Positions 44,776 through 53,758 of a DNA stretch of 64,000 nucleotides are shown one piece after another. The notes under the pieces were generated by a model. It saw only the letters and a program-made list of their open reading frames with translations, made no database searches and was not told the origin of the DNA. The position numbers and the translations under genes are program-made. Origin of the DNA: CAINVV01 sp037137375 (GTDB lineage Bacteria; Bacteroidota; Bacteroidia; Bacteroidales; Prolixibacteraceae); contig JBAXKJ010000013.1 in NCBI GenBank assembly GCA_037137375.1, positions 1-64,000 on the forward strand, written 5' to 3'. Positions within the stretch are counted from its first letter, which is position 1. Each line of letters begins with the position of its first letter.

Positions 44776-46101
44776 ATGACAGCTTTTAAAGGAAACAAAG
44801 AGTACTTTCCTGGTATTGACCAGATTAAGTATGAAGGACCACAATCAAAAAATCCACTGGCATTCAAATATTATGATGCCAATAAGGTAGTTATGGGGAA
44901 AACCATGAAGGAATACCTGCGTTTTGCAGTGGCTTACTGGCACACCTTCTGTGGCGACGGTGGCGATCCATTCGGTCCGGGTACCCACATTTATCCATGG
45001 GTTGGCGCATCAGACAAGATGACTGCCGCCAAAGAAAGAATGGATGCGGCTTTTGAATTCATCAGCAAGATTGGCGCTCCTTTCTACTGTTTTCATGATA
45101 CTGACGTGGTAGGAGACGGATCGGTCTTCGAAATTGAAAAACGCCTCGCCGATATGATCGATTTCATCAAGGAACGTCAGAAGGCTACCGGCATTCAGTT
45201 ACTTTGGGGAACCGCCAATGTTTTCTCTAATCCACGCTACATGAACGGAGCCTCTACGAATCCTGACTTCAGTGTGTTGACCAATGCAGCCGTTCAGGTT
45301 AAGAATGCCATGGAAGCCACTATTGCACTTGGAGGTACCAATTATGTATTCTGGGGTGGACGCGAAGGTTACATGACGCTGCACAATACAGATACCAAAA
45401 GGGAGTTGGATCACATGGGGAAATTCCTTACCGTTGCCCGCGACCATGCCCGCAAACTCGGTTTCAAGGGGACCTTCCTGATTGAACCGAAACCAATGGA
45501 GCCGATGAAACATCAGTATGATTTTGATACACAAACAGTTATCGGCTTCTTAAAAGCACACGGACTGGAAAACGATTTCAAACTGAATATTGAGGTCAAC
45601 CATGCTACACTTGCCGGACATACCTTCTCACATGAACTCCGCATGGCCCGAGATAATAAGATGTTTGGTTCAATCGATGCCAACAAGGGGGACTATCAGA
45701 ATGGTTGGGATACGGATGAATTCCCCACCAATATTTATGAAGTTACGGAGGCTATGCTGGAAATCATACAGGCAGGAGGTTTCACAACAGGCGGTATCAA
45801 CTTTGATGCCAAGACACGTCGTAATTCATCAGATCTGGAGGATATCTTCATTGCCCATGTAAGCGGTATGGATGTTTTTGCGCGTGCTTTGGTCATTGCC
45901 GACAAGATCCTGACTGACTCAGACTATCTGAAACTGAAGGCAAACCGTTATGCCTCTTATGATGCGGGTAAAGGAGCCGAATATGAGTCGGGTAAGCTCA
46001 ACCTGAATGATCTCTATCAGGTTGCAAAAGCTGCTGGCGAGCCGAAGCAGATCAGTGGAAAACAGGAGATGCTGGAGCAGTTAATCAACTGTTACATTTA
46101 A
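44776..46101 (+). CDS. xylA: Xylose isomerase
   Basis: This 441-residue enzyme converts D-xylose to D-xylulose. It shows the catalytic His107 in CFHDTDVVG, the metal-site regions LIEPKPMEPMKHQYDFD and IEVNHATLAGHTFSHEL, and GGINFDAKTRRNS. It is the long (class II) form. It lies between the beta-xylosidase and the xylose symporter genes, 45 bases and 15 bases away respectively, in one operon. Confidence 0.97.
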   Translation: MTAFKGNKEYFPGIDQIKYEGPQSKNPLAFKYYDANKVVMGKTMKEYLRFAVAYWHTFCGDGGDPFGPGTHIYPWVGASDKMTAAKERMDAAFEFISKIGAPFYCFHDTDVVGDGSVFEIEKRLADMIDFIKERQKATGIQLLWGTANVFSNPRYMNGASTNPDFSVLTNAAVQVKNAMEATIALGGTNYVFWGGREGYMTLHNTDTKRELDHMGKFLTVARDHARKLGFKGTFLIEPKPMEPMKHQYDFDTQTVIGFLKAHGLENDFKLNIEVNHATLAGHTFSHELRMARDNKMFGSIDANKGDYQNGWDTDEFPTNIYEVTEAMLEIIQAGGFTTGGINFDAKTRRNSSDLEDIFIAHVSGMDVFARALVIADKILTDSDYLKLKANRYASYDAGKGAEYESGKLNLNDLYQVAKAAGEPKQISGKQEMLEQLINCYI

Positions 46102-46116
46102 TAATACCCAATAAAG

Positions 46117-47799
46117 ATGGCATTCATAGATACTTCCTCAAAAAACGGATCAAGCGCATACCAGACCGGCAACCCGATGTACATCGTCATGTTGACACTG
46201 GTAGCGACTTTGGGCGGACTGCTTTTTGGATATGACACGGCAGTGGTCAACGGAGCAGAAAAATCTATTGTCGAATTTTATATCGCAAAGATCACTGATC
46301 CAGCACAATACAGCTACGCAATCAGTGTTATTTCGCAATACAAAATAACCATGGCGCTGGTGCTCTACCTGGTATTCTTTATTATATCCGGACAGATCGT
46401 CAAACTTCTGGGTAAGAAGAAAGGTATGATTTCCGGCGGGATTATCCTTGCACTGTTAACTGTGTGGGTCATCAGTTTCCTCTCCAAAGCCATTCCAAAT
46501 GATCCGGCTGCGTTGAAAGGTTCTGTCGATACCATCAAAGGGTTTGTCATAGCGAGTGCCCTGATTGGCTGTGTGATAGGTGGGTCGGTTGCGGGGTTCA
46601 TCTCCCGTGCGCTCGGACGTAAAAACGGACTATTCGTGGCTGCAACGGCTTTTTTCATTTCTGCCATTGGAGCCTGGAATCCGGAAGGACTTAACTTTTT
46701 TGGAACCCTGCCGGTCTATTCTTTCGTCATTTACAGAATCATCGGTGGAATTGGAGTCGGTCTTGCCTCCATGATTTCCCCGATGTACATTGCCGAGATT
46801 GCCCCCGCTAAAATTCGTGGTAAACTGGTCTCATTCAACCAGTTTGCCATAATTTTTGGTATGCTGGTAATTTACTTTGTCAACTATTTCATTGCCAGGA
46901 TGGGAAATGAACAATGGCTGATCACCGATGGCTGGCGCTGGATGTTTTTCTCCGGAGCCATTCCTGCCGGGATATTCATTGTGCTACTTTTCTTCATTCC
47001 GGAGACTCCCCGTTACCTCGTTTTGAAGGGACAAGAGGGAAAGGCGTTGAAAGTTTTGGAGAAGATAGCAGGAAAAGAACAGGCTGGGATTATACTCGAA
47101 GAGATCAAAGGCACCCTTCACGAGGCCAATGCGCCCTGGATGTCTTATGGTTTTCTGATCATCTTCGTAGGAATAATGCTGTCTGTCTTTCAGCAATTTG
47201 TGGGAATCAACGTGGTGCTTTATTATGCCGGAAATATCTTCCGAAACATGGGCGCTTCGACCGACAGTTCACTGATGCAGACGATTGTCGTAGGGGCTGT
47301 TAACCTGGCTTTCACGGTAGTGGCTATCCTGACGGTGGATAGATTCGGGCGTAAACCTCTGATGATCATTGGTTCACTTGGCATGGCGTTCAGCATGATT
47401 TTACTTGGGTTCACTTTTTTCCTTGGCCAGACCGGAGGAAACCTGACTCCGCTGCAAGGTTGGGCGGCCCTGGTGTTCATGCTACTTTATACTGCTTCCT
47501 TTGCGATGAGCTGGGGACCGGTATGCTGGGTTTTATTGTCCGAAATATTTCCAAACTCCATCCGTGCTGCCATGTCGATAGCCGTTGCTGCTCAGTGGAT
47601 TGCCAACTGGATTGTTTCGCTGACCTTCCCGATGATGAATGACAATGTCTGGCTGACCAGTCAGTTTAATCATGGTTTCTCTTACTGGATTTACGGGATT
47701 ATGGGTATTTTGTCGGCGATATTTGTCTGGAAGATGGTTCCTGAAACCAAAGGAAAAACATTGGAGGCAATGGAAGGTTTGTGGTTAAAAAAGAAATAA
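46117..47799 (+). CDS. xylE: D-xylose/H+ symporter, MFS sugar porter
   Basis: This 560-residue inner-membrane protein has 12 predicted membrane segments and sugar-porter signatures: GGLLFGYDTAVVNGAE near the N-terminus, RIIGGIGVGLASMISPMYIAEIAP in the first half, FQQFVGINVVLYY in helix 7, and PETKGKTLEAM at the end. The wide loop after helix 3 is larger than in E. coli XylE. It lies 15 bases after xylA, so xylose is the likely substrate. Confidence 0.92.
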   Translation: MAFIDTSSKNGSSAYQTGNPMYIVMLTLVATLGGLLFGYDTAVVNGAEKSIVEFYIAKITDPAQYSYAISVISQYKITMALVLYLVFFIISGQIVKLLGKKKGMISGGIILALLTVWVISFLSKAIPNDPAALKGSVDTIKGFVIASALIGCVIGGSVAGFISRALGRKNGLFVAATAFFISAIGAWNPEGLNFFGTLPVYSFVIYRIIGGIGVGLASMISPMYIAEIAPAKIRGKLVSFNQFAIIFGMLVIYFVNYFIARMGNEQWLITDGWRWMFFSGAIPAGIFIVLLFFIPETPRYLVLKGQEGKALKVLEKIAGKEQAGIILEEIKGTLHEANAPWMSYGFLIIFVGIMLSVFQQFVGINVVLYYAGNIFRNMGASTDSSLMQTIVVGAVNLAFTVVAILTVDRFGRKPLMIIGSLGMAFSMILLGFTFFLGQTGGNLTPLQGWAALVFMLLYTASFAMSWGPVCWVLLSEIFPNSIRAAMSIAVAAQWIANWIVSLTFPMMNDNVWLTSQFNHGFSYWIYGIMGILSAIFVWKMVPETKGKTLEAMEGLWLKKK

Positions 47800-47808
47800 A
47801 AACATGGT

Positions 47809-48693
47809 ATGAGCATCCTTAATTCAAGATTGGTTAAAACACTGGTTCCCAAATTCATTCGCAAGAGAATCCTGGCTAAGGTAATCAGGACCAATGTATT
47901 GAATTATTACGATGGCTTGAATGAACCAATTTCAAAGGAAATCAGTGATGTCGTGGCCTACATCAGGTCAAAAGGCATCACTGTTTTTCCTTATGATTCA
48001 CTGGATCAATATGTTCCGGAAGATGTTGAAGTATTTGACGATCCTGGTAAGGGAATGAGGTATGTACTTTTAGATGGCAGGCGACTCTACTACAAGAAAA
48101 GCTGGAGCAAGGGCAGAATAAGGAAGACTTTCAACGGACTCAGGAAAGAACAGGATCCAAGATGTCCGCATTGTTATGAAAATGAGCTCTTTCACGTGGA
48201 AGAAGGCGATGTGGTACTTGATATCGGAGCCGCCGAGGGGAATTTCGCCCTCAGTGTGGTAGAAAAGGCTTCCAGGATCATTCTTTTTGAGAGCAGCGAT
48301 GAATGGCTGGAGGCGCTTCGGGCCACTTTCGAACCTTGGAAGGAAAAGGTCACCATCGTGAATAAATTCGTCAGTGATGTTGCTGATGAAGAGAATACTT
48401 CACTCGACGATTATATTAAACAGGGAGAAAAAATCTCCTTCCTGAAAATTGACGTGGAAGGAGCAGAATCCAGTGTCTTAAGGGGATGTGAAAGAGTATT
48501 AAAGGAGCAGACACCATTAAAAGTTGCGATTTGCACCTACCACAAGCAGGGTGACGAACAGGAATTCCTGTCATTCTTCAGAGACAGAGGATTCGAAGCA
48601 TCCTCCACAGATGGTTTTATGCTGGTATATCATGATAAGCGTCTGAAGGCACCTTTCTTCAGGCGGGGACTGGTCAGGGCGATTAAGAAATAA
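47809..48693 (+). CDS. FkbM-family methyltransferase
   Basis: This 294-residue protein has a Rossmann methyltransferase core with the AdoMet motif GDVVLDIGAAEGNFAL (about residue 133) and the FkbM-like block FLKIDVEGAESSVLRGC, with IILFESSDEW between them. The first 100 residues are not recognised. The gene begins 10 bases after the xylose symporter stop, so it is probably part of the operon, although a role in xylose use is not obvious. FkbM enzymes usually O-methylate sugars or lipid-linked glycans. Confidence 0.8.
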   Translation: MSILNSRLVKTLVPKFIRKRILAKVIRTNVLNYYDGLNEPISKEISDVVAYIRSKGITVFPYDSLDQYVPEDVEVFDDPGKGMRYVLLDGRRLYYKKSWSKGRIRKTFNGLRKEQDPRCPHCYENELFHVEEGDVVLDIGAAEGNFALSVVEKASRIILFESSDEWLEALRATFEPWKEKVTIVNKFVSDVADEENTSLDDYIKQGEKISFLKIDVEGAESSVLRGCERVLKEQTPLKVAICTYHKQGDEQEFLSFFRDRGFEASSTDGFMLVYHDKRLKAPFFRRGLVRAIKK

Positions 48694-48724
48694 AACTTTC
48701 TTCACTTTTTGATCAAAATTTTGG

Positions 48725-48755
48725 TTTGTTTTTGTAAATGAATGTTGTACTTTTG
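48725..48755 (+). promoter_or_regulatory. Promoter upstream of PRC/MgtE-N/CBS gene
   Basis: A -33 TTTG (48725-48728) and -7 TACTTTTG (48748-48755) are separated by 19 bases, an exact match to the Bacteroidota vegetative promoter layout. The predicted start near 48762 gives a leader of about 127 bases before the ATG at 48889. Confidence 0.7.
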
Positions 48756-48781
48756 CGATGCTGAAAACAGAAACCATTAAT

Positions 48782-48826
48782 ATGGAAGAAGGCTCGAGTA
48801 GATACTTATTATTTATCCTGATGTAG
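48782..48826 (+). CDS. 14-codon upstream ORF in the metal-transport leader
   Basis: ATG at 48782 to TAG at 48826 encodes MEEGSSRYLLFILM. It lies about 20 bases after the predicted transcription start and before the candidate Shine-Dalgarno hairpin. Translation or stalling here could alter the folding of the leader. No database support can be claimed, and chance is possible for so short an ORF. Confidence 0.35.
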   Translation: MEEGSSRYLLFILM

Positions 48827-48884
48827 TCGGGAGATCGGCCTTTTGTCTGACCTCCTGAGCTAGATCAAAAAAAGCAAAGGAGGC
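48789..48884 (+). promoter_or_regulatory. Structured 5' leader with sequesterable Shine-Dalgarno
   Basis: CCTCCT (48851-48856) is fully complementary to AGGAGG (48878-48883), the ribosome-binding site five bases before the ATG at 48889. GGCTC (48791-48795) can instead pair with GAGCT (48857-48861), and GGAG (48830-48833) with CTCC (48852-48855), giving two possible alternative folds. Fragments GAGTAG and GACCTCC faintly recall the yybP-ykoY manganese riboswitch ends, but the consensus core was not found. A strong Shine-Dalgarno is unusual in this window. Confidence 0.45.
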
Positions 48885-48888
48885 TTGT

Positions 48889-50166
48889 ATGACTTCAACA
48901 GTCCCATTTTTTCTAAGCCGCATTGTTGGTGCCAAAGTACATGGACCGGAGGGTTACCTCATCGGTATGGTGATGGATTTATTGCTCAGCTCTGAGCTAT
49001 CCACCAACCAGGAGACCATGGAAAAACCTGTAGTTCTAGGCATTTCCATAAGAATTGAGAAGGATGTTAAACATTTTTTCTTCGATCACTTTGACATATC
49101 CAAGCGGAATAAGAAGCTCTATGTAGTATGCAACAAACTGGAAGAGTTGTCTGAAAGCAAGAGGGAAGAGTGCATCCCGCTGGCAGCGCTGGTAATGGAC
49201 AAACAGATCGTCGATCTTAACGGCCGAAAAGTTGTGCGCGTCAATGACGTCAGGCTCGCTACTATTAACAATATCACCTATGCCATTGCCGTAGATGTAG
49301 GCATCGAAGGTTTGCTCAGAAGAATCGGCATCATCCAGCCGGTCAAACTTATTTTCTCACTCCTGAAAGCCAATGTCCCTTCTAAATTCATCTCATGGGA
49401 CGATATGGAGACGATCGATTACTCCAATCTGAGTATCAAACTTACCTCTACCTACTCGAAACTCAATACGTTACACCCTTCCGACCTTGCAGACATCATA
49501 GAAGACCTGGATAACCGCTCGCGTCAGTCGGTCTTCCTGGCATTGGATGAGGAAATGGCTGCCGACGTTCTGGAAGAGATGGAACCCAAGGCGCAGCTCA
49601 AGATTATCGAGGGAATGTCGGTCGAGAAGATGGCAGACGTTTTGGAGAAGATGCCCGCCAATGAGGCAGCTGATATTCTCGATGAACTCGAAGCCGATAA
49701 AGCTGAGATGCTGCTCAATGAGATGGAAGCCGAATCCTCCTCTGAAGTCCGCGAGTTACTTGAATACGAAAACTACGAGGTCGGTAGTATCATGACGACT
49801 GAGATCCTTGCCTACGATGAGGAAACCACCGTTGATGCTGTCTTTCGCGATCTGCGCCTTAGCCAGCCCGAAACCGAGTCGATGTTTGGGTTCTTCGTGA
49901 TTAATAAGGACAATGAACTGATTGGCACACTTACTTTCAGGGATCTGGCAGTAGCGGAACCCTCGCTGAAGGTGTCTGAAATCATGAACGATGATCCGAT
50001 CTTTCTATATGATGAACAGAAGATTGACGATGTGGCGGAACTGGTCTCCAAATATAACCTCCTGGCTATACCTGTAATCAACCAGAGTAAACAGCTGGAG
50101 GGAATGGTGGTCATTCATGACGTCATCGAGGATTTAGTTAATAAGAGAAGGACGAATAAAAAATAG
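48889..50166 (+). CDS. PRC-barrel/MgtE-N/CBS regulatory protein, partner of NRAMP transporter
   Basis: This 425-residue soluble protein has PRC-barrel-like beta domains (about residues 8-75 and 95-170), a superhelical MgtE N domain (about 190-300, HPSDLADIIEDLDNRSRQSV and repeated VLEEMEP/VLEKMP units) and a CBS pair (about 300-420). It has no membrane channel, so it is the cytosolic sensor part of an MgtE-like system detached from its pore. Its gene ends 11 bases before the NRAMP gene, strongly suggesting that the sensor acts on that transporter. Mg2+ or ATP sensing is inferred from the family. Confidence 0.85.
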   Translation: MTSTVPFFLSRIVGAKVHGPEGYLIGMVMDLLLSSELSTNQETMEKPVVLGISIRIEKDVKHFFFDHFDISKRNKKLYVVCNKLEELSESKREECIPLAALVMDKQIVDLNGRKVVRVNDVRLATINNITYAIAVDVGIEGLLRRIGIIQPVKLIFSLLKANVPSKFISWDDMETIDYSNLSIKLTSTYSKLNTLHPSDLADIIEDLDNRSRQSVFLALDEEMAADVLEEMEPKAQLKIIEGMSVEKMADVLEKMPANEAADILDELEADKAEMLLNEMEAESSSEVRELLEYENYEVGSIMTTEILAYDEETTVDAVFRDLRLSQPETESMFGFFVINKDNELIGTLTFRDLAVAEPSLKVSEIMNDDPIFLYDEQKIDDVAELVSKYNLLAIPVINQSKQLEGMVVIHDVIEDLVNKRRTNKK

Positions 50167-50177
50167 GGGGAAAGGGC

Positions 50178-51434
50178 ATGTTCAAAGACAAATTAAAGAG
50201 AAGAACCCTGTTCAAAAGAATCGGTATCTTCCTGGCTATTTTAGGGCCGGGAATCATTACCGGGAGTGTGGACAATGATGCGGGTGGTATTACAACCTAC
50301 TCTGTAGCAGGCGCTTTGTATGGATACAACCTAATCTGGACACTGATCCCATCTTTCCTGGTTCTGGTGGTGATTCAGGAGATGAATGCCCGCATGGGAA
50401 TCGTAACAGGAAAAGGTCTCGCCGACCTGATCCGGGAAAATGCCGGAGTCAAAATAACCTTTTTTATTTTCCTTTCCTTGATTTTTGCCGATATCGGTAA
50501 CACCACTACAGAATTTGCCGGTGTTGCTGGAAGTATGGAGTTATTTCATGTGAGTAAGTACATTTCCGTACCGATTGTTGGAGTATTGGTCTGGCTGCTT
50601 GTCGTCAAAGGCACTTATAAGATTGCCGAACGCATCTTTCTGTTGTTCAGCGTTTCGCTGCTGACTTATGTAGTATCCGCGATTCTCGGGAAACCACAGT
50701 GGTCGGAGATTGGGCATAGTATTATCCATCCTGATTTTCCTGTTAACGGAGAGAGTCTGGCCATGATTATTGGTGTCATTGGTACGACCATTGCTCCGTG
50801 GATGCTGTTTTACATGCAATCTTCGGTCATCGAAAAGGGGCTCAAGATGAAAAACTACAGATATACCCTCATCGATATCCTGGTAGGGTGTATCGTTACC
50901 GTGGTCGTGGCATTTTTTATCATTGTCGCCTGCGCCTCCACCCTTCATGTGAACGGCATCAAGATCGAGGAAGCAAAAGATGCAGCTGCGGCATTGCAAC
51001 CACTTGCAGGTCAGTTCGCTGCCCATGTTTTCGCATTCGGACTGTTTGTGGCTTCTATCTTCTCGGCTACCATTTTACCGCTTGCAACGTCCTTTTATGT
51101 TTGTGAAGCCTTCGGGTTCGAAGCAGGAATTGATAAGAAATGGGAAGAGGCGCCAGAATTTTTTACGCTATACACCTCCATACTCGTAATTTCTACCGGG
51201 ATCATCCTGTTGCCAAATGCCCCGCTGATATCCATTTCTTTATGGTCGCAGGTTATCAATGGCTTGCTACTTCCCGTTTTCCTGGTTTGCATGATCTTAT
51301 TGGTAAATAACAAAAAAATCATGGGGGAATATGTCAATAAACCCATTAACAACATCATTGGCTGGAGTACGGTGATCATTCTGGTTTTGCTTTCCCTTAT
51401 GTTACTCATCTCTCAGATTTTAAGGATCTTTTAG
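50178..51434 (+). CDS. Atypical NRAMP-family divalent-metal transporter
   Basis: This 418-residue membrane protein has about 11 helices and the NRAMP start GPGIITGS. The canonical first-helix DPGN metal site is replaced by DNDAG (residues 32-36), and the sixth-helix MPH is replaced by APWM (206-209), so the metal-coordinating methionine and histidine are changed. Such changes are reported for NRAMP-related magnesium transporters. Its position after an MgtE-N/CBS sensor gene also favours Mg2+ or another hard cation over Mn2+ or Fe2+. The Shine-Dalgarno-like GGGGGAAAGGG precedes the ATG. Confidence 0.85.
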   Translation: MFKDKLKRRTLFKRIGIFLAILGPGIITGSVDNDAGGITTYSVAGALYGYNLIWTLIPSFLVLVVIQEMNARMGIVTGKGLADLIRENAGVKITFFIFLSLIFADIGNTTTEFAGVAGSMELFHVSKYISVPIVGVLVWLLVVKGTYKIAERIFLLFSVSLLTYVVSAILGKPQWSEIGHSIIHPDFPVNGESLAMIIGVIGTTIAPWMLFYMQSSVIEKGLKMKNYRYTLIDILVGCIVTVVVAFFIIVACASTLHVNGIKIEEAKDAAAALQPLAGQFAAHVFAFGLFVASIFSATILPLATSFYVCEAFGFEAGIDKKWEEAPEFFTLYTSILVISTGIILLPNAPLISISLWSQVINGLLLPVFLVCMILLVNNKKIMGEYVNKPINNIIGWSTVIILVLLSLMLLISQILRIF

Positions 51435-51459
51435 CAACCTATCATTGCTCACTTATATA

Positions 51460-51490
51460 AACGGAGCTTTCGCAGGAGAGCTCCGTTTTT
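51460..51490 (+). terminator. Terminator of the metal-transport operon
   Basis: An 8- to 9-bp stem, ACGGAGCT with AGCTCCGT, closes a 10-base loop and is followed by TTTTT, 26 bases after the NRAMP stop. Confidence 0.85.
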
Positions 51491-51567
51491 CATTGATTGA
51501 AAGCGGCATTCGGATGAACACTTTTCTCTTTATGCTGATTCCATTTTTAATTCTCCCGGACTGAAAT

Positions 51568-51575
51568 TAGTTTTG
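51568..51575 (+). promoter_or_regulatory. -7 promoter-like element before the lipoprotein gene
   Basis: TAGTTTTG matches TAnnTTTG, 73 bases upstream of the ATG at 51648. The -33 element is unclear. Confidence 0.35.
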
Positions 51576-51647
51576 AATATTGAAAAATGAAAAACTGTTC
51601 TCGGAGAAAATTACTTAATCATTATTTAAAACATTAAAAGTAGAAAA

Positions 51648-52712
51648 ATGAAAAAAACCGCATTCAAATTAGCAAGCATCTCTTTACTGATCGTACTGGT
51701 AATGGGTTGCTCCAAGAGTGATCCGGGAGTAAGTTCAACAGTATTGAAAGATGCTATTTCTAGCAGCGCGCAAAACTTGAACAACGCTGTGACGGAGATT
51801 ACCACCAATCAGGCCTTCCAACTCTTATCCATCAGCAGTTCAGGTATGACGTATAAATCAGGAACCGTTTATACGACAAATATTCCTTTGAGTCTGATTA
51901 AGGGGGTTTATGATTACAAAGCGTTGAAAACTACTGCAAGCCAGAATGATCCGCTGATCAGATTCTTTACTCAAAGCGCGGATCCCAGCAAGATGGTGAT
52001 AAATATGCCATTGGCTAAACTGAAAGACCCTCGTAATCTAAGGGTTTATCTCAAGGCAGATTCAGCGTTGACGAACAATTTCTCCATGACTGTATCAAAT
52101 TATTATAACAATTACAACAACTACAGCGATTATGACTATGTAAATGTAGCCGATATCAGCATCGACAAGGTAAAAGCAGGTAGTTTGAATATCAAATCTT
52201 TAGTGAGCCCGACAACAGGCACCCAATATGTTTCTTCTTTTGCCTTCAGCAATGGTTATACCGCTAAATATGCCTATGCATCAGGGGATACCACCGTTTC
52301 CAGCTTTGCCATAGTGAAAGCCAATACTACCTTATATGAGGAGAAACTTCTAACAGTTAAGGCAGTTAAGACAGATAACGAAAAATTTGGTCGTGAACAC
52401 ACTTATATTCTTACGATTGGTGATGTAAAACTTGTCCGGAATTCCGATCACACCTCTCAGGTTTATTTAAAAAACGTTTTACAACCAAAAGCCGTGGTGG
52501 CCATGGTGGATGTTGTACCGACGACAGAACCATCTATCTGTCACAAACGTGAAATCCAGATTACCTTCGAAGATGGCACCGTTGCAACCATCTCTTCACT
52601 CATAAGCAAATCCATTACGGATATTACTACCCTTTTCACCTCCCTTCATGATGTCTATTTTGCCGCTTATGTAGCCGATTGGATCGGTTACGATATCTAT
52701 TACAAACGATGA
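51648..52712 (+). CDS. Predicted lipoprotein of unknown function
   Basis: This 354-residue protein has a lipobox (IVLVMGCSKSD, Cys21). The mature part shows no family that I recognise. It has an Asn/Tyr-rich run, NYYNNYNNYSDYDY, near residue 150, which could be a flexible surface segment. The rest is predicted mixed alpha/beta. It stands alone between two terminators, with its own possible promoter, so it is probably monocistronic. It may be a cell-surface or periplasmic protein of this group. Confidence 0.65.
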   Translation: MKKTAFKLASISLLIVLVMGCSKSDPGVSSTVLKDAISSSAQNLNNAVTEITTNQAFQLLSISSSGMTYKSGTVYTTNIPLSLIKGVYDYKALKTTASQNDPLIRFFTQSADPSKMVINMPLAKLKDPRNLRVYLKADSALTNNFSMTVSNYYNNYNNYSDYDYVNVADISIDKVKAGSLNIKSLVSPTTGTQYVSSFAFSNGYTAKYAYASGDTTVSSFAIVKANTTLYEEKLLTVKAVKTDNEKFGREHTYILTIGDVKLVRNSDHTSQVYLKNVLQPKAVVAMVDVVPTTEPSICHKREIQITFEDGTVATISSLISKSITDITTLFTSLHDVYFAAYVADWIGYDIYYKR

Positions 52713-52772
52713 AGCACCAAGTATTTACACGCTGATTTTAGTTTTTTTGTAGGTTTATTTTGTAGGTTTTGC

Positions 52773-52810
52773 ACTCCCGCGATGATCGCCCGATCAAAGC
52801 GGGAGTTTTG
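52773..52810. terminator. Convergent terminator between lipoprotein and AraC genes
   Basis: An 8-bp GC-rich stem, ACTCCCGC with GCGGGAGT, with a smaller GATC/GATC pairing in its loop, is followed by TTTTG on the plus strand. It lies in the gap between two convergent genes and may serve both. Confidence 0.75.
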
Positions 52811-52812
52811 TT

Positions 52813-53673
52813 TTATCCTCTTTGTAACCGGTATTGGGTCGGCGAATAAGAGGTGTGCTTCTTGAATATTCTCGAAAAATAGGAAGCACTGCGGAATCCC
52901 GTTTCTTCAAAGATCCGGTTTTGTGAAAGATCTGTTGTTAGCAACAAAAATTGCGCCCGCTCAATGCGTTTCCTGATAATATAATCACAAGGCGCCATTC
53001 CTGTGATGGTCTTAAATACCCGGGAAAAATGATCCTTCGAGAAACATGCCATGCAGGCCAGATGATCCACGGAAATATTCTGCTGGAGATTATTATGAAT
53101 ATAAGTAAGTATCGGCTGAACATTGAATTTCAACATATTGGCTACCGGATAATCTTGTCCTGGTTCCAGAAAACGTGAAAAAAGCTGCTTGATAATCCCG
53201 ACCGTCTCCAGGTGCCGGCCTGCAGTCTGAAAATCCACCTTTTTATGCATCCAGGGTTTGGTCTGGTACACATTGGGATGATGATGCGGCAGCTGCAGAT
53301 CCGGATTGATCTGGACAATCCGCGGAAACAGGTACCTGTCCAAATCTGATGCCCGAATTTTGGTGGCTAAGGAAAAGAGACTGTATGCATTCAATCCATT
53401 GGGCTGATCGATGCTAAAATGGATGTAATAATGAGAAAGTCCGGCGCCAAAATGATACGTACAGGAGGTGAAACCCGGAATCAGGTACAGATGGTCGGCC
53501 TCCAGACAGATCTTCCTGTTTCCGATCACCAGCGAACCCATCCCCTGTGTTATCAGATACAACCTGGTAAACGGACTGATGATATCCTCATAGTCATAAT
53601 CCTTATCAAAGCTTAAAAATGCAACATTATGCAGATGAAAAATGAGGGATTCACTTATTTGTTCTGAATACAT
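52813..53673 (-). CDS. AraC-family transcription regulator
   Basis: This 286-residue protein has an N-terminal cupin-like sensor domain (about residues 30-150) and a C-terminal AraC DNA-binding domain with two helix-turn-helix units (NISVDHLACMACFSKDHFSR, then NRIFEETGFRSASYFSRIFKKH). It diverges from rhaT and the fucose/rhamnose cluster, so it probably senses a 6-deoxyhexose and controls that operon. The assignment of the ligand is inference from position. Confidence 0.88.
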   Translation of the reverse strand: MYSEQISESLIFHLHNVAFLSFDKDYDYEDIISPFTRLYLITQGMGSLVIGNRKICLEADHLYLIPGFTSCTYHFGAGLSHYYIHFSIDQPNGLNAYSLFSLATKIRASDLDRYLFPRIVQINPDLQLPHHHPNVYQTKPWMHKKVDFQTAGRHLETVGIIKQLFSRFLEPGQDYPVANMLKFNVQPILTYIHNNLQQNISVDHLACMACFSKDHFSRVFKTITGMAPCDYIIRKRIERAQFLLLTTDLSQNRIFEETGFRSASYFSRIFKKHTSYSPTQYRLQRG

Positions 53674-53758
53674 TTTATTTTAAATGAGTATCTTAATCAC
53701 ATCAGATTCTAAAAATAGAAATAATTACTTAATATAAATGACGCTATTGTGCAAATAA

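Noticed and set aside
48756..48888. M-box magnesium riboswitch before the MgtE-N gene
   Set aside because: The leader is shorter than an M-box and its conserved core could not be found. A structured leader is reported without naming a class.
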